Source of the DNA: GCA-002701455 sp964342575
GTDB taxonomy: Bacteria > Pseudomonadota > Alphaproteobacteria > Thalassobaculales > Thalassobaculaceae
Assembly: GCA_964342575.1 (NCBI GenBank)
Contig: CAYFGZ010000001.1
Coordinates: forward strand, 30,981-94,980
DNA: 64,000 bases
Reading direction: 5' to 3'
This document shows positions 1 through 8,789 of the stretch, piece by piece. Under the pieces are notes generated by a model, which was given only the letters and a program-made list of their open reading frames with translations, was not told the origin of the DNA and did not search any database. A program made the position numbers and the translations under genes. Within the stretch, counting starts at the first letter, position 1. Each line of letters opens with the position of its first letter.

Positions 1-2
1 CC

Positions 3-494
3 GTAATCGCAGCATTATCGATATCAGGGCTGCCAACTAATAAGTTCTACTTTGGCGGGTTCCTACCCACCAAAACGAATGCCAGAAAAAAAATACTTAA
101 TACCTGCCAGCAGTTAGATGCCACGATGGTTTTTTACGAGTCTCCATCTCGGTTAGCGGCTTGTCTAGAGGACGCTACTGTTTATTTTGGCGAACGGTCA
201 GCTGCTGTTGCCAGAGAATTGACTAAATTACATGAGGAGGTTAGGAGAGGCACCGTAGCTGAACTTTCTAAATTTTATAGTAGTTCCACCCCGCCTAAAG
301 GCGAAGCGGTTTTATTGATAGGTCCCCCAGACTCAAAAGCAGTTTGGAACGAGTCTGCCGTGGAACGAGCCCTTAGTGAGGCTTTAATGAGCAACACGCT
401 ACGCGATGCTGTTCAACTTGTGGCCGCTGCGTCGGGTGTATCTAAATCTATTATCTATGATTTAGCCCTGGAGCTTAACAAACCAAAAAGCTAA
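3..494 (+). CDS. rsmI: RsmI, 16S rRNA (cytidine-1402 2'-O)-methyltransferase, 3' part
   Basis: The 5' end lies outside the window; the open frame enters at base 3 and gives the last 163 residues. RsmI-family enzymes use S-adenosylmethionine to 2'-O-methylate C1402 in the decoding centre of 16S rRNA. Visible family signatures are the FGGFLP segment, the VFYESPSRL motif just after the first ATG at 126, and the ELTKLHEE stretch, all typical of the tetrapyrrole-methylase-like fold of RsmI. The family is about 280-290 residues long, so roughly the first 120 are missing. The neighbours (a BON-domain protein, then gshB) match the usual alphaproteobacterial rsmI locus, although a yraN gene often found there is absent. 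The ATG at 126 is an internal methionine, not the start. Confidence 0.93.
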   Translation, partial: VIAALSISGLPTNKFYFGGFLPTKTNARKKILNTCQQLDATMVFYESPSRLAACLEDATVYFGERSAAVARELTKLHEEVRRGTVAELSKFYSSSTPPKGEAVLLIGPPDSKAVWNESAVERALSEALMSNTLRDAVQLVAAASGVSKSIIYDLALELNKPKS

Positions 495-555
495 CCTAAA
501 CTTCTCGAAAACGCGCCGAGATTGCCGTAAGCTAAAGTTAGAAGGGGAGTTTCAT

Positions 556-1167
556 ATGAAAACAAAGTATCAAACCTTTGCTAAACTAGCTATGATCTGC
601 TTTGGAAGCGGGATCGTCTTGTGTATACAACAGTCCTGTTCTCCAGTTTCTCCTGTTGGTTTGGCCGTAGGCGCCGGTGCAACAGTTATCCACGCTAGTC
701 AATCGGAAAAAGGCCTTAAAAAGTCGGCAGAAGATTTACGTACACGTGCAGAAGTGCTCCACTATTTATTCCAAAAAAACGTAACCCTTTTTAGCTCTGT
801 TAATGTGTCTGTCGAGAATGCTCGTGTACTCTTAACAGGCGCAGTTAATCGGCCAATGGACCGAATCAACGCCACCAAATTAGCGTGGAAAGCGACTGGG
901 GTTCGGGAAGTAATTAACGAACTTCAAGTCCAGAACACGTCTAGCATCGCCAATAGCGCAAAAGACTTGTTGATAAACAAGGCCCTTCAAACTCAACTCC
1001 TATTAGACAAAAATATCAAATTTATCAACTACAGTGTAGATACCGTAAATGGCATAGTATATCTGTTTGGCATTGCCGAAAATCAGGAAGAACTAGACCG
1101 GGTGATAGATCTTGCTCGAAATACAAACTATGTAGAGGACGTGGTAAATTATGTCACCCTGGAATGA
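556..1167 (+). CDS. BON-domain envelope protein (OsmY/DolP-like)
   Basis: 203 residues. A basic N-terminus and hydrophobic stretch (about residues 10-25) lead to Cys28, which may be lipidated, although the preceding QQS is a poor lipobox. Two BON domains follow, at about residues 65-130 and 137-203, each with the alpha-beta-alpha-beta pattern and the central Gly (LLTGAV; YLFGIA). BON proteins bind phospholipid and keep the outer membrane intact; DolP (YraP) of Escherichia coli has the same two-BON lipoprotein layout and lies near rsmI. The gene follows rsmI by 61 bases and has a GGGGAG-type ribosome-binding site. Function in this organism is inferred from the architecture. Confidence 0.85.
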   Translation: MKTKYQTFAKLAMICFGSGIVLCIQQSCSPVSPVGLAVGAGATVIHASQSEKGLKKSAEDLRTRAEVLHYLFQKNVTLFSSVNVSVENARVLLTGAVNRPMDRINATKLAWKATGVREVINELQVQNTSSIANSAKDLLINKALQTQLLLDKNIKFINYSVDTVNGIVYLFGIAENQEELDRVIDLARNTNYVEDVVNYVTLE

Positions 1168-1323
1168 TTAAAAGTCCCATGAGTCCTAGGTGCTTGCAAT
1201 AGACCAAGGGAGAAAGCCTCTCGGCATTAGGTTTTTCATTTTGTAGACGAGGATCGATCGTATGATTCAAAAGCCGCTCCAACTGTGTCCGACGAAAAGT
1301 AACAAAACAAGGAAATATACAAC

Positions 1324-2265
1324 ATGAGCCTCAACGTTGCGTTTCAAATGGATCCGATCCAGTCGATTGATATAAATGGGGACAGCAGTTTTGCGCTCGC
1401 GCTGGAAGCTCAAGCTCGAAATTATGCATTGTTTCACTATTTACCAGAATCTCTTTCGCTTAAGCGCGAGAAGCCTATAGCAAAAGTAAATTCCTTCTCG
1501 GTTCAACGGGTCCGCGACAACCATTTCTTTCTGGGAGATAAAGTGACAGCTGACCTGGCGACAGACTTCGATGTGGTTCTTATGCGCCAAGACCCGCCTT
1601 TCGACATGTCCTACATTACAGCCACCCACATCCTCGAACACGCTCAACCAGCCACATTGATTGTAAACAACCCTGAAAACGTCCGAAACGCTCCAGAGAA
1701 ATTGTTTGTGACTCATTTTAAGAGTGTTATGCCTCCTACACTAATAACTTCTGACGAATCTGAAATTTTTTCCTTCCGAAAAGAATTTAAAGATATTATT
1801 GTCAAACCTTTATTTGGAAATGGTGGAGCAGGTGTTTTCCACATCAAACCAAACGATGAGAATCTTAGTTCTCTGATAGAACTTTATAAAACGTTTTACC
1901 GTGAACCCTTAATAGTTCAACAATATCTGCCGGCTGTGCGGAGGGGTGACAAGCGAATAATTTTGGTTGATGGAAATCCTGTAGGTGCGATCAATAGAGT
2001 GCCGGCGGATGGCGAAGCTCGCTCAAACATGCACGTTGGGGGAACTCCCACGAAGTGCGACCTAACCAATCGAGACAGAGAAATATGCGAACAAATAGGG
2101 CCTAGTTTGCGGGAACGTGGTCTGCTTTTTGTTGGCATTGATGTGATTGGTGATTACTTAACAGAGATAAACGTAACTTCACCCACCGGCATACAGGAAT
2201 TAGATCGGTTTAATGACACAAACGTTGCGGGCTTAATATGGGATGCCATCGAGAAAAAGTTATAG
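1324..2265 (+). CDS. gshB: Glutathione synthetase
   Basis: 313 residues, the normal length for bacterial GshB, which joins gamma-glutamylcysteine and glycine using ATP in the cytoplasm. The N-terminus (VAFQMDPIQSIDINGDSSFAL) is characteristic. The ATP-grasp fold shows VKPLFGNGGAGVF near residue 161 and the metal-binding EINVTSPTGIQEL near the C-terminus. An AAGGA ribosome-binding site lies nine bases before the ATG. It is the last gene of the rsmI-BON-gshB group and converges with the HIT gene, with only one base between the two stop codons. The 156-base gap upstream shows no gene. Confidence 0.96.
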   Translation: MSLNVAFQMDPIQSIDINGDSSFALALEAQARNYALFHYLPESLSLKREKPIAKVNSFSVQRVRDNHFFLGDKVTADLATDFDVVLMRQDPPFDMSYITATHILEHAQPATLIVNNPENVRNAPEKLFVTHFKSVMPPTLITSDESEIFSFRKEFKDIIVKPLFGNGGAGVFHIKPNDENLSSLIELYKTFYREPLIVQQYLPAVRRGDKRIILVDGNPVGAINRVPADGEARSNMHVGGTPTKCDLTNRDREICEQIGPSLRERGLLFVGIDVIGDYLTEINVTSPTGIQELDRFNDTNVAGLIWDAIEKKL

Positions 2266-2266
2266 A

Positions 2267-2641
2267 CTAAGGCCGGCTTTTTAGAGGCTTAACCATCTGT
2301 CCCAGTCTCCTCCCACCTAAAATATGAATATGCAGATGGGGAACCTCTTGCATACCGTGTTCACCGGTATTTGCTATTGATCGAAAGCCGTCGGTAGAAA
2401 TATTTTTTATTCTTGCTACCTCTCCAACGGCCTTTATAAGGGCCGATTGCTCCTCTTGAGTGGCTCGCTCTGAAAAATCCATCATGGATACATACGGTTC
2501 CTTTGGGATTATCAATACGTGCACCGGGGCCTGCGGATTTATATCCTCAAACGCTAACACATGATCGTTTTCATAGACGGTTTTATTTGGTATCTCGCCC
2601 CGAAGAATTTTAGCAAAGATATTATTGAGATCGTAGGTCAT
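2267..2641 (-). CDS. HIT-family nucleotide-binding protein (Hint-like)
   Basis: 124 residues, typical of the Hint branch of the histidine-triad superfamily: small cytoplasmic hydrolases of purine nucleoside phosphoramidates and related nucleotidyl substrates. The triad motif His102-x-His104-x-His106 is intact within PHLHIHILGGR, with His104 the expected nucleophile. The N-terminus (NNIFAKILRGEIP) is also characteristic. The gene is last in the histidine operon, 17 bases after hisE, a position common in alphaproteobacteria. That suggests cotranscription rather than a role in histidine synthesis. Confidence 0.93.
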   Translation of the reverse strand: MTYDLNNIFAKILRGEIPNKTVYENDHVLAFEDINPQAPVHVLIIPKEPYVSMMDFSERATQEEQSALIKAVGEVARIKNISTDGFRSIANTGEHGMQEVPHLHIHILGGRRLGQMVKPLKSRP

Positions 2642-2658
2642 GCGATTACTTTCAAAAA

Positions 2659-2979
2659 TTACGTCGTAATGCGATTTAATTTTTCATCCAACCCAGAGGT
2701 TCCTCTTCGGTCTTTCAGCTCTTTCCAAACACTCTGAGGATCAATATCGGCGTCGGCCCATAGTACCAGAAGATGATATAGGAGATCTGCACTCTCTGAG
2801 ATGAGATTCTGTTTCGAATTGCCTAAGGCGCTGACCACCGTCTCTACCGCTTCTTCACCCACTTTTCGCGCTATAAAAGGGGTGCCTGCAGCAAACAACT
2901 TGGCCGTATATGAGGTCTCTACATTTGCATTCCGTCGCTCATTAATTAACTCGTAAAGTTGATTCAATTCCTTTGCCAT
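2659..2979 (-). CDS. hisE: Phosphoribosyl-ATP pyrophosphohydrolase
   Basis: 106 residues. HisE hydrolyses phosphoribosyl-ATP to phosphoribosyl-AMP, the second step of histidine synthesis. It belongs to the all-alpha MazG-like fold, seen here in the acidic metal-binding pattern KVGEEAVETVVSAL followed by SESADLLYHLLVLW. It is a stand-alone HisE without a fused HisI domain, as is usual in alphaproteobacteria; hisI itself is not in the window. An AAAGGGGG ribosome-binding site lies just before the ATG. It sits between hisF and the HIT gene in the operon. Confidence 0.95.
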   Translation of the reverse strand: MAKELNQLYELINERRNANVETSYTAKLFAAGTPFIARKVGEEAVETVVSALGNSKQNLISESADLLYHLLVLWADADIDPQSVWKELKDRRGTSGLDEKLNRITT

Positions 2980-3010
2980 TTAAACCCCCTTTATACTATC
3001 TTCCAGTAAA

Positions 3011-3769
3011 TCACAGTCTAACCGATAATCCTCTAGAGGCCATGTTTTCCTTCGCTTCTGCAACACTAAATTCCCCAAAATGAAACACGGATGCAGCTAA
3101 AACAGCGGAAGCCCCACCATTTAAAACCCCTTCCGCAAAGTGCTCAAGCTTCCCAACTCCTCCCGAGGCTATAACAGGGACTGAGACTGCCGAAGTAATC
3201 GCCTTAGTGAGCGATATATCAAAGCCTTCCCTGGTTCCGTCTCGGTCCATAGAGGTTAATAGAATTTCACCCGCTCCATATTCGACCATCCGTTCTGCCC
3301 ACCCGATAGCGTCTATGCCTGTGGGATTCCGGCCCCCATGTGTAAAAACCTCCAGTTTTTTTCCCGACACTCTTTTTGCATCGATGGCAACTACGATACA
3401 TTGGGATCCAAATTTCCCAGCCGCCTCCTTAACGAATTCCGGCCTGTTCACAGCCGCCGTATTTATTGACACTTTGTCGGCACCTGCCAACAATAATCTA
3501 CGGATGTCTTCTTCCTTTCTAATTCCTCCTCCCACGGTAAGTGGCATAAAGCATTGCTCTGCTGTTCCGGCTACTATATCCAATAAAGTGTCTCTATTAT
3601 CACTACTGGCAGTGATATCCAAAAAAGCAAGCTCGTCCGCGCCCTGGGAATCATAAAATCTAGCCTGTTCCACCGGGTCACCTGCGTCGATCAGGTCGAC
3701 AAAGTTCACCCCCTTCACTACCCGTCCCCCCTTAACATCTAGGCACGGTATAACTCGAACCGCTAACAT
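3011..3769 (-). CDS. hisF: Imidazole glycerol phosphate synthase, cyclase subunit
   Basis: 252 residues, the normal HisF length. With HisH it turns PRFAR and ammonia into imidazole glycerol phosphate and AICAR. The (beta/alpha)8 barrel shows the catalytic Asp11 in VIPCLDVKGG and the second Asp near residue 130 in VVAIDAK. Phosphate-binding loops TVGGGIR and IASGGVG are present. The start is supported by an AGGGGGAGA ribosome-binding site. Eleven bases separate it from hisA upstream, consistent with one transcript. Confidence 0.97.
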   Translation of the reverse strand: MLAVRVIPCLDVKGGRVVKGVNFVDLIDAGDPVEQARFYDSQGADELAFLDITASSDNRDTLLDIVAGTAEQCFMPLTVGGGIRKEEDIRRLLLAGADKVSINTAAVNRPEFVKEAAGKFGSQCIVVAIDAKRVSGKKLEVFTHGGRNPTGIDAIGWAERMVEYGAGEILLTSMDRDGTREGFDISLTKAITSAVSVPVIASGGVGKLEHFAEGVLNGGASAVLAASVFHFGEFSVAEAKENMASRGLSVRL

Positions 3770-3780
3770 TTATCTCCCCC

Positions 3781-4503
3781 TTACTTTAGAATATTTAATC
3801 CCTCTTCCAGATTTAATGTTCCGTCATATAAAGCTCGCCCGCACACAACTCCTATTATATTAGGCGTTGCCTTTTTTCTTAGGGCTCTAAGATCATGGAT
3901 CGACGACACCCCGCCCGAGGCTATAATTGGTATTGCCGTTGATCTAGCCATTTCTATTGTTGCCTCTATATTGAGACCACTAAGGGCTCCGTCGCGATCA
4001 ATGTCAGTATAAATTATGGCGGCAACACCGCAATCTTCAAATCTCTTTGCTAATTCCTCGCAACGAATATCTGAGTCCTCAACCCAACCCTCCGTTGATA
4101 CCATTCCTTTTCTAGCGTCCACACCAACTGCTATTTGACCCGGAAATAAATAGCAGCTTTCCCTGACAAGATCGGGGTTTTTCAGCGCGGCCGTCCCTAG
4201 TATTATTCTCGACACTCCGCGGCCTATCCAGCGTTCGATGCTATTAATATCCCGAATTCCTCCACCTAGTTGAACCGACACATCTACGCGGCCTAAAATT
4301 GAACTTATAGCTTCCTCGTTTATGGAGGCGCCCGCCAAGGCACCGTCTAAATCCACTACGTGGAGCCATTGGCAACCCGACTCAGCAAACATTGTGGCTT
4401 GGTTTGCTGGTGACGTATTAAATAAGGTCGCTTCGTCTATATTGCCTTTGAGCAACCTCACACAATTCCCGTCTTTTAAGTCTATAGCAGGAAATAAAAT
4501 CAT
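3781..4503 (-). CDS. hisA: ProFAR isomerase (HisA)
   Basis: 240 residues. HisA performs the Amadori rearrangement of ProFAR to PRFAR, the substrate of HisHF. The barrel begins with ILFPAIDLKDG, giving the catalytic Asp8, and the second Asp lies in IIYTDIDRDG near residue 128. The phosphate loops LGGGIRD and IASGGVSS are intact. It has the usual length and is homologous to the neighbouring hisF. It follows the GNAT gene by 27 bases. Confidence 0.97.
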   Translation of the reverse strand: MILFPAIDLKDGNCVRLLKGNIDEATLFNTSPANQATMFAESGCQWLHVVDLDGALAGASINEEAISSILGRVDVSVQLGGGIRDINSIERWIGRGVSRIILGTAALKNPDLVRESCYLFPGQIAVGVDARKGMVSTEGWVEDSDIRCEELAKRFEDCGVAAIIYTDIDRDGALSGLNIEATIEMARSTAIPIIASGGVSSIHDLRALRKKATPNIIGVVCGRALYDGTLNLEEGLNILK

Positions 4504-4530
4504 ATTTTACCGACCCCCACCGTCGCCTTT

Positions 4531-5076
4531 TTAGCTTAGCTTTTTAAAGTAAAAACATCCTTTTACGTATTTCCGGTCTACACGGGCATAATGCGGGTGT
4601 TCCCCAAATCGTACGTAACCCAGCCTTTCAAACAATCGAATTGCAGCTATTTGCGTCTCTCTTACATCAAGGTTCAAAACATCGAAATCGGTTTCCCTTG
4701 CTCGATTTTCAGCGGAGCGTATCAATTCCGCTGATAGTCCATGGCCCCTTGCCCAAGGCGCTACAAAATGCGTCGTTAAGTTACATGCGAAGCTTTGGGC
4801 TTCGTTATTTCGAGCTGGTCGAAGTATTTGGCACGATCCTGCAACAGCTCCATCCAACCTGCCAACAAACAGATCCCGCTCCGGAATCAGCAAGACCCCT
4901 CTCCAATAAGCCTCCAAGACATCCCTTGGCGGGGGAGCTAACCAACCGAACCCACCCCCATCGTTGATGGCCATTTCTGCGGCATCGCAAAGATCATTTA
5001 AATCAGCGGAACCTAAACTATCAATCAATTCAACTTGGGTCGTAGGTGGAGGATTCTTTTTATCGGTTTGGGTCAT
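4531..5076 (-). CDS. GNAT-family N-acetyltransferase inside the his operon
   Basis: 181 residues. The acetyl-CoA-binding motif A is visible as RGHGLSAELI (about residues 110-120), preceded by the beta-4 strand FVAPWA and followed by the conserved RLFERLGYVRFG, which marks a GNAT acetyltransferase. The substrate cannot be read from the sequence. It lies between hisH (10 bases upstream) and hisA (27 bases downstream) in the same direction, so it is probably cotranscribed with histidine genes. Other alphaproteobacteria often carry an unrelated small gene at this spot. The C-terminus YVKGCFYFKKL is basic and aromatic. Confidence 0.85.
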   Translation of the reverse strand: MTQTDKKNPPPTTQVELIDSLGSADLNDLCDAAEMAINDGGGFGWLAPPPRDVLEAYWRGVLLIPERDLFVGRLDGAVAGSCQILRPARNNEAQSFACNLTTHFVAPWARGHGLSAELIRSAENRARETDFDVLNLDVRETQIAAIRLFERLGYVRFGEHPHYARVDRKYVKGCFYFKKLS

Positions 5077-5086
5077 TTCGGATCCC

Positions 5087-5737
5087 TTAAGGTCGCCATT
5101 TTAGAAAATTTTCTAGCATCTGGAGTCCTGCCGCCTGACTTTTTTCTGGGTGAAACTGGGTGCCCAAAACGTTGTCGCGACCTACCATCGCCGTTATTGG
5201 CCCACCATATTCGGTTGTCGCCATTATTTCGTTATTATTATCCAGCTGCATGTGGAAGCTATGCGCAAAATAAAAATAAAGATCTTCGCTTATTCCATCC
5301 AGAACAGGATGCCCTCTCCGCTTTATTTTTAGCTGATTCCACCCCATGTGAGGCACTTTGAGGTTATTATGGGCATCCTCGTTCTGCAAGAAATCTATTT
5401 TACATACCGAAGCCGAGAACCAGTCTAACCCTCTTGTCTGAGTTAGTTCGTGCCCCATTGATGCCGTCAATTGCATGCCTACGCAAATTCCTAAAAAAGG
5501 TCTTCCCCGAACAACTATATGCTCTTGCAAAGAATCAATCATTCCAGGCAAGGCCGACAAGCCTTTCTTACAATCTGGAAACGTGCCAACACCTGGTAAA
5601 ACCACATAATCTGACTTTGCTACCGCTTCTGGGCAGCTACTCGTAGATACCTTAGTTTTTCCATCCGCGACTTTTTGAAACGCTTTAGCGGCGGACCGCA
5701 AATTTCCCGATCCATAATCTATAATTATTAAGCTCAT
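5087..5737 (-). CDS. hisH: Imidazole glycerol phosphate synthase, glutaminase subunit
   Basis: 216 residues. HisH is the class I glutamine amidotransferase partner of HisF and supplies ammonia from glutamine. The nucleophile Cys is in FLGICVGMQLT near residue 85, and the His and Glu of the triad are in GTQFHPEKSQ near residue 197. The oxyanion region VLPGVGTFPDC is present, as is the N-terminal IDYGSGNLRS. Five bases separate it from hisB and ten from the GNAT gene. All catalytic residues are intact. Confidence 0.97.
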   Translation of the reverse strand: MSLIIIDYGSGNLRSAAKAFQKVADGKTKVSTSSCPEAVAKSDYVVLPGVGTFPDCKKGLSALPGMIDSLQEHIVVRGRPFLGICVGMQLTASMGHELTQTRGLDWFSASVCKIDFLQNEDAHNNLKVPHMGWNQLKIKRRGHPVLDGISEDLYFYFAHSFHMQLDNNNEIMATTEYGGPITAMVGRDNVLGTQFHPEKSQAAGLQMLENFLKWRP

Positions 5738-5742
5738 TTGGA

Positions 5743-6360
5743 TCAGCCCTTTTTATCGCTCCCGCCCAAAGAACCTTTGGTAGAAGGTATCATCCCATAA
5801 GCACGATTATCAATAGTTGCTGCTTGCCGCAATGCTCTACCAAGCGCTTTGTAGCATGATTCAATTATGTGATGCGTGTTTTCTCCATACAAATTCCGAA
5901 TGTGAATAGTCATACCCGCAGCTTGAGAAAAAGCCTGAAACCATTCTCGGAATAGCTCCGTGTCCATTTCACCTAATCTAGAATTCGGCAGAGACACCTG
6001 CCAAACAAGATGCGGTCGCCCCGAAACATCCACAGTTGCGCTGCTCAATGTTTCATCCATAGGAATTTGTGCATGACCAAACCTAGTTATTCCCTGGCGA
6101 GTTCCCAACGCCTTGTAAACGGCCTCACCTATTATGTATCCGGTATCTTCCGTGGTGTGATGAAAGTCGATATGCAGATCGCCAACGGCTTTAAGCGAAA
6201 TGTCAATTAATGAGTGACGCGACAACTGCTCAAGCATGTGGTCCAGAAATCCAATTCCAGTAGAAATATCATAAGATCCTGTGCCGTCTAGATTTACTGT
6301 CGCTTGTATTTGTGTTTCAGTTGTAATTCTTTCCACATTTGCGATGCGTTGGTCCACCAT
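5743..6360 (-). CDS. hisB: Imidazoleglycerol-phosphate dehydratase
   Basis: 205 residues from the chosen start. HisB is the manganese-dependent dehydratase that makes imidazole acetol phosphate. The metal-binding His-rich motifs are clear: HMLEQLSRHS, DFHHTTEDTG and the C-terminal ESCYKALGRALRQA. The frame also opens at an ATG at 6375, but a GGAG ribosome-binding site lies seven bases before the ATG at 6360, and the family begins shortly before RIANVERITTET, so 6360 is preferred. It is monofunctional, lacking the phosphatase domain seen in enterobacteria. It is the first gene of the operon and divergent from hslV. Confidence 0.95.
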   Translation of the reverse strand: MVDQRIANVERITTETQIQATVNLDGTGSYDISTGIGFLDHMLEQLSRHSLIDISLKAVGDLHIDFHHTTEDTGYIIGEAVYKALGTRQGITRFGHAQIPMDETLSSATVDVSGRPHLVWQVSLPNSRLGEMDTELFREWFQAFSQAAGMTIHIRNLYGENTHHIIESCYKALGRALRQAATIDNRAYGMIPSTKGSLGGSDKKG

Positions 6361-6452
6361 TTGCTGTCTCCACATACTAGGAACGCGGTTTTTTATCAGG
6401 AAGTAGGGCTGCTGACCAGTCCAACCAAGAATTCGTTTTACAAAGTTCCATC

Positions 6453-6481
6453 TTGACCTCTCAATAACAGATCATTATCAG
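6453..6481 (+). promoter_or_regulatory. Candidate hslVU promoter
   Basis: TTGACC (6453-6458) and TATCAG (6476-6481) are separated by 17 bases, 26 bases before the hslV ATG. The first element reads CTTGAC with its preceding base, which also resembles the CTTG core of heat-shock sigma-32 promoters; hslVU is a classic heat-shock operon. Choice of sigma factor is inference. Confidence 0.45.
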
Positions 6482-6507
6482 CGATAGAGAAAGGGGTTTT
6501 CTGCGCT

Positions 6508-7053
6508 ATGAACACCGATAATATTAAATGGCATGGTACGACTATTCTTTCGGTTCGAAAGGGCGGAAAGGTTGTAGTTGCAGGGGATGGTCAAGTGACT
6601 TTTGGCAACACTGTAATAAAAAGTAAGGCCAATAAGGTCCGGCGATTAGCTGATGGAAACGTTTTAGCTGGATTTGCCGGGGCTACAGCCGATGCTTTTA
6701 CTTTGTTTGAGCGTCTGGAGTCAAAATTGGATCAGCATCCTCAGCAATTAGTAAGAGCATGTGTTGAACTCGCTAAGGACTGGAGAACAGATCGTTATCT
6801 GAGGCGCTTGGAGGCGATGATGGCAGTAGCGGATTCAGATCATTCGCTTATCTTATCCGGCAATGGAGATGTTCTGGAACCGGAAGATGGCCTAATTGGA
6901 ATAGGTTCTGGTGGTTCTTTTGCTCTGTCAGCAGCGCGCGCGCTTTTGCATGAAAAAGATGTAAACGCTGAACAAATTGCTCTACGCTCTATGCAGATAG
7001 CAGCCGATATCTGCATTTACACAAATACTAATGTAACTATGGAATCAATATGA
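6508..7053 (+). CDS. hslV: ATP-dependent protease HslV, peptidase subunit
   Basis: 181 residues. HslV forms the double-hexamer proteolytic core of the HslUV (ClpYQ) protease. The propeptide ends at Gly10, so autocleavage would expose Thr11 (TTILSVRKGG) as the N-terminal nucleophile. The stretches VVAGDGQVTFGNTV and GNGDVLEPEDG are family signatures. The stop codon overlaps an ATG at 7050, giving tight coupling to hslU. The gene is transcribed away from the histidine operon. Confidence 0.97.
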   Translation: MNTDNIKWHGTTILSVRKGGKVVVAGDGQVTFGNTVIKSKANKVRRLADGNVLAGFAGATADAFTLFERLESKLDQHPQQLVRACVELAKDWRTDRYLRRLEAMMAVADSDHSLILSGNGDVLEPEDGLIGIGSGGSFALSAARALLHEKDVNAEQIALRSMQIAADICIYTNTNVTMESI

Positions 7054-7070
7054 ATATTGGGGTCGAACTT

Positions 7071-8378
7071 ATGACTACTTTCAGTCCACGAGAAATCGTA
7101 TCAGAACTTGATCGTTTTATTGTGGGGCAAACCGCAGCAAAAAGAGCCGTTGCAATCGCTTTGCGAAATCGTTGGAGGCGACAGCAACTTGAAGACGCTA
7201 TCCGCGAAGAGGTTCAGCCAAAAAATATTTTGATGATAGGGCCTACTGGTGTCGGAAAAACTGAAATTGCTCGTCGATTAGCCCGCTTAGCAGACGCGCC
7301 CTTCATTAAAGTCGAGGCAACAAAATTTACCGAAGTTGGATATGTTGGAAGAGATGTCGAGCAAATCATAAGAGACCTCCTGGAAAGCGCAATTGACTCC
7401 ACTAGAGAAAAGATGCGCAAAGAAGTCAAAGCAGCAGCCGAACTAGCCGCCGAAAATAGGGTTCTTGACGCCATTGCCGGCCAGGACGCTAGAGAAGAAA
7501 CTCGACAGAAATTCCGGCAGAAACTCAGGGCCGGTGAACTAGATGACAAACAAATAGAAATTGATGTCGCAGATCCTAGCGGTGGCCTACCCACTTTTGA
7601 CATTCCCGGTATGCCCGGCTCACAAATGGGTATGATAAACTTAAATGATATGCTTGGAAAAGCTCTCGGCGACAGGACAAAAAAGAGAAATATTACTGTT
7701 TCTGAATCTTATTTAGTTTTATTAGACGAAGAAGCCGACAAACTTCTAGATGAAGATCGAGTAATTCGCCAAGCTATCGATTCCGTTGAACAAAATGGGA
7801 TTGTTTTTTTGGATGAAATCGACAAAATATGCGCGAGGGCCGAACGACAAAACATCGATGTCTCACGGGAGGGCGTACAGAGAGATCTGCTTCCTTTGAT
7901 AGAGGGCACTACCGTCGTCACTAAACACGGTTCTGTAAGAACCGATTTTATATTGTTTATTGCATCTGGCGCTTTTCATCTTAGCAAGCCCTCTGATCTA
8001 TTGCCAGAATTGCAAGGTCGGCTGCCAAATCGGGTTGAACTGCAGCCGTTGACTCGGGATGATTTCAGGCGGATATTAACAGAGCCCGAACATAGTCTTA
8101 TAAAGCAATACACTGCTCTTTTAAAAACAGAAAATGTTGTGTTAAACTTCAAGGAAAATGCTATAGATGCTTTAGCGGATCTTACGGTAGAAGTTAACAG
8201 ATCGGTGGAAAATATAGGAGCTCGGCGGTTACATACCATAATGGAAAAACTTTTGGACGAAATCAGTTTTTCAGCTTCTGATGAAAGTGGAAAAACAATT
8301 TCTATTGATGAAGATTATGTCGAGAAATACGTAGGCGATTTAGCAAAAGATGAGGATTTAAATAAGTTCATTCTTTGA
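7071..8378 (+). CDS. hslU: ATP-dependent protease HslU, ATPase subunit
   Basis: 435 residues from this start. HslU is the AAA+ unfoldase that feeds HslV. Walker A is IGPTGVGKTEIA, Walker B is IVFLDEIDKI, and the intermediate I-domain spans roughly residues 105-225. The C-terminal tail ends EDLNKFIL, the kind of tail that docks into HslV. The frame also opens at 7050, overlapping the hslV stop as ATGA; the family normally begins MTTFSPREIVSELDRFIVGQ, so 7071 is preferred. Both starts are possible. Confidence 0.96.
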   Translation: MTTFSPREIVSELDRFIVGQTAAKRAVAIALRNRWRRQQLEDAIREEVQPKNILMIGPTGVGKTEIARRLARLADAPFIKVEATKFTEVGYVGRDVEQIIRDLLESAIDSTREKMRKEVKAAAELAAENRVLDAIAGQDAREETRQKFRQKLRAGELDDKQIEIDVADPSGGLPTFDIPGMPGSQMGMINLNDMLGKALGDRTKKRNITVSESYLVLLDEEADKLLDEDRVIRQAIDSVEQNGIVFLDEIDKICARAERQNIDVSREGVQRDLLPLIEGTTVVTKHGSVRTDFILFIASGAFHLSKPSDLLPELQGRLPNRVELQPLTRDDFRRILTEPEHSLIKQYTALLKTENVVLNFKENAIDALADLTVEVNRSVENIGARRLHTIMEKLLDEISFSASDESGKTISIDEDYVEKYVGDLAKDEDLNKFIL

Positions 8379-8411
8379 GGTGTGCTCCTACCATCGCCTG
8401 CACTTTCTTTA

Positions 8412-8789
8412 TCAGTATTGGGGGGCGTTATAGTGCAAAGGATCTCTTAATTCAGCTAAAAGTGCGTCGAGCTGAGAATCGTCCAGTTCCACTATTTTTT
8501 GAGAAAGTCTATTTGCAAACTCTGTGGCTTTTGGGCTGAGGCCACGGGTGTCTAATTTAACCCGGGTGTTCGATAACTGGGCAAGTTTCTCTAGAGCCTC
8601 TGCATCATCCCAAATTAAACCAAAATATGCTTTTATTTGGCGCATCAAACCGACAGATGGTACGCCCCGCTTACCCGTTTCCAGCGCAGATAGATATGCT
8701 GCAGAAACGCCTAGTGCCTCAGCCATAGACACCATTGTTACCTGTTTTTGTTTTCGCAACTCTCGCAACTTTTTTCCAAATAGCGTCAC
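8412..8789 (-). CDS. XRE-family helix-turn-helix regulator
   Basis: 125 residues. An N-terminal Cro/C1-type helix-turn-helix spans about residues 5-60; TMVSMAEALGVSAAYLSALETGKRG gives the two DNA-contacting helices. The remainder is an alpha-helical tail ending in DDSQLDALLAEL, perhaps for dimerisation. It follows the Smr gene with a four-base ATGA overlap, so the two are translationally coupled. This Smr-XRE pairing occurs in other alphaproteobacteria. The target genes are not known. Confidence 0.88.
   Translation of the reverse strand: MTLFGKKLRELRKQKQVTMVSMAEALGVSAAYLSALETGKRGVPSVGLMRQIKAYFGLIWDDAEALEKLAQLSNTRVKLDTRGLSPKATEFANRLSQKIVELDDSQLDALLAELRDPLHYNAPQY

Noticed and set aside
3207..3656. 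Plus-strand open frame within hisF
   Set aside because: It is antisense to a complete hisF and has no recognisable domain or ribosome-binding site.
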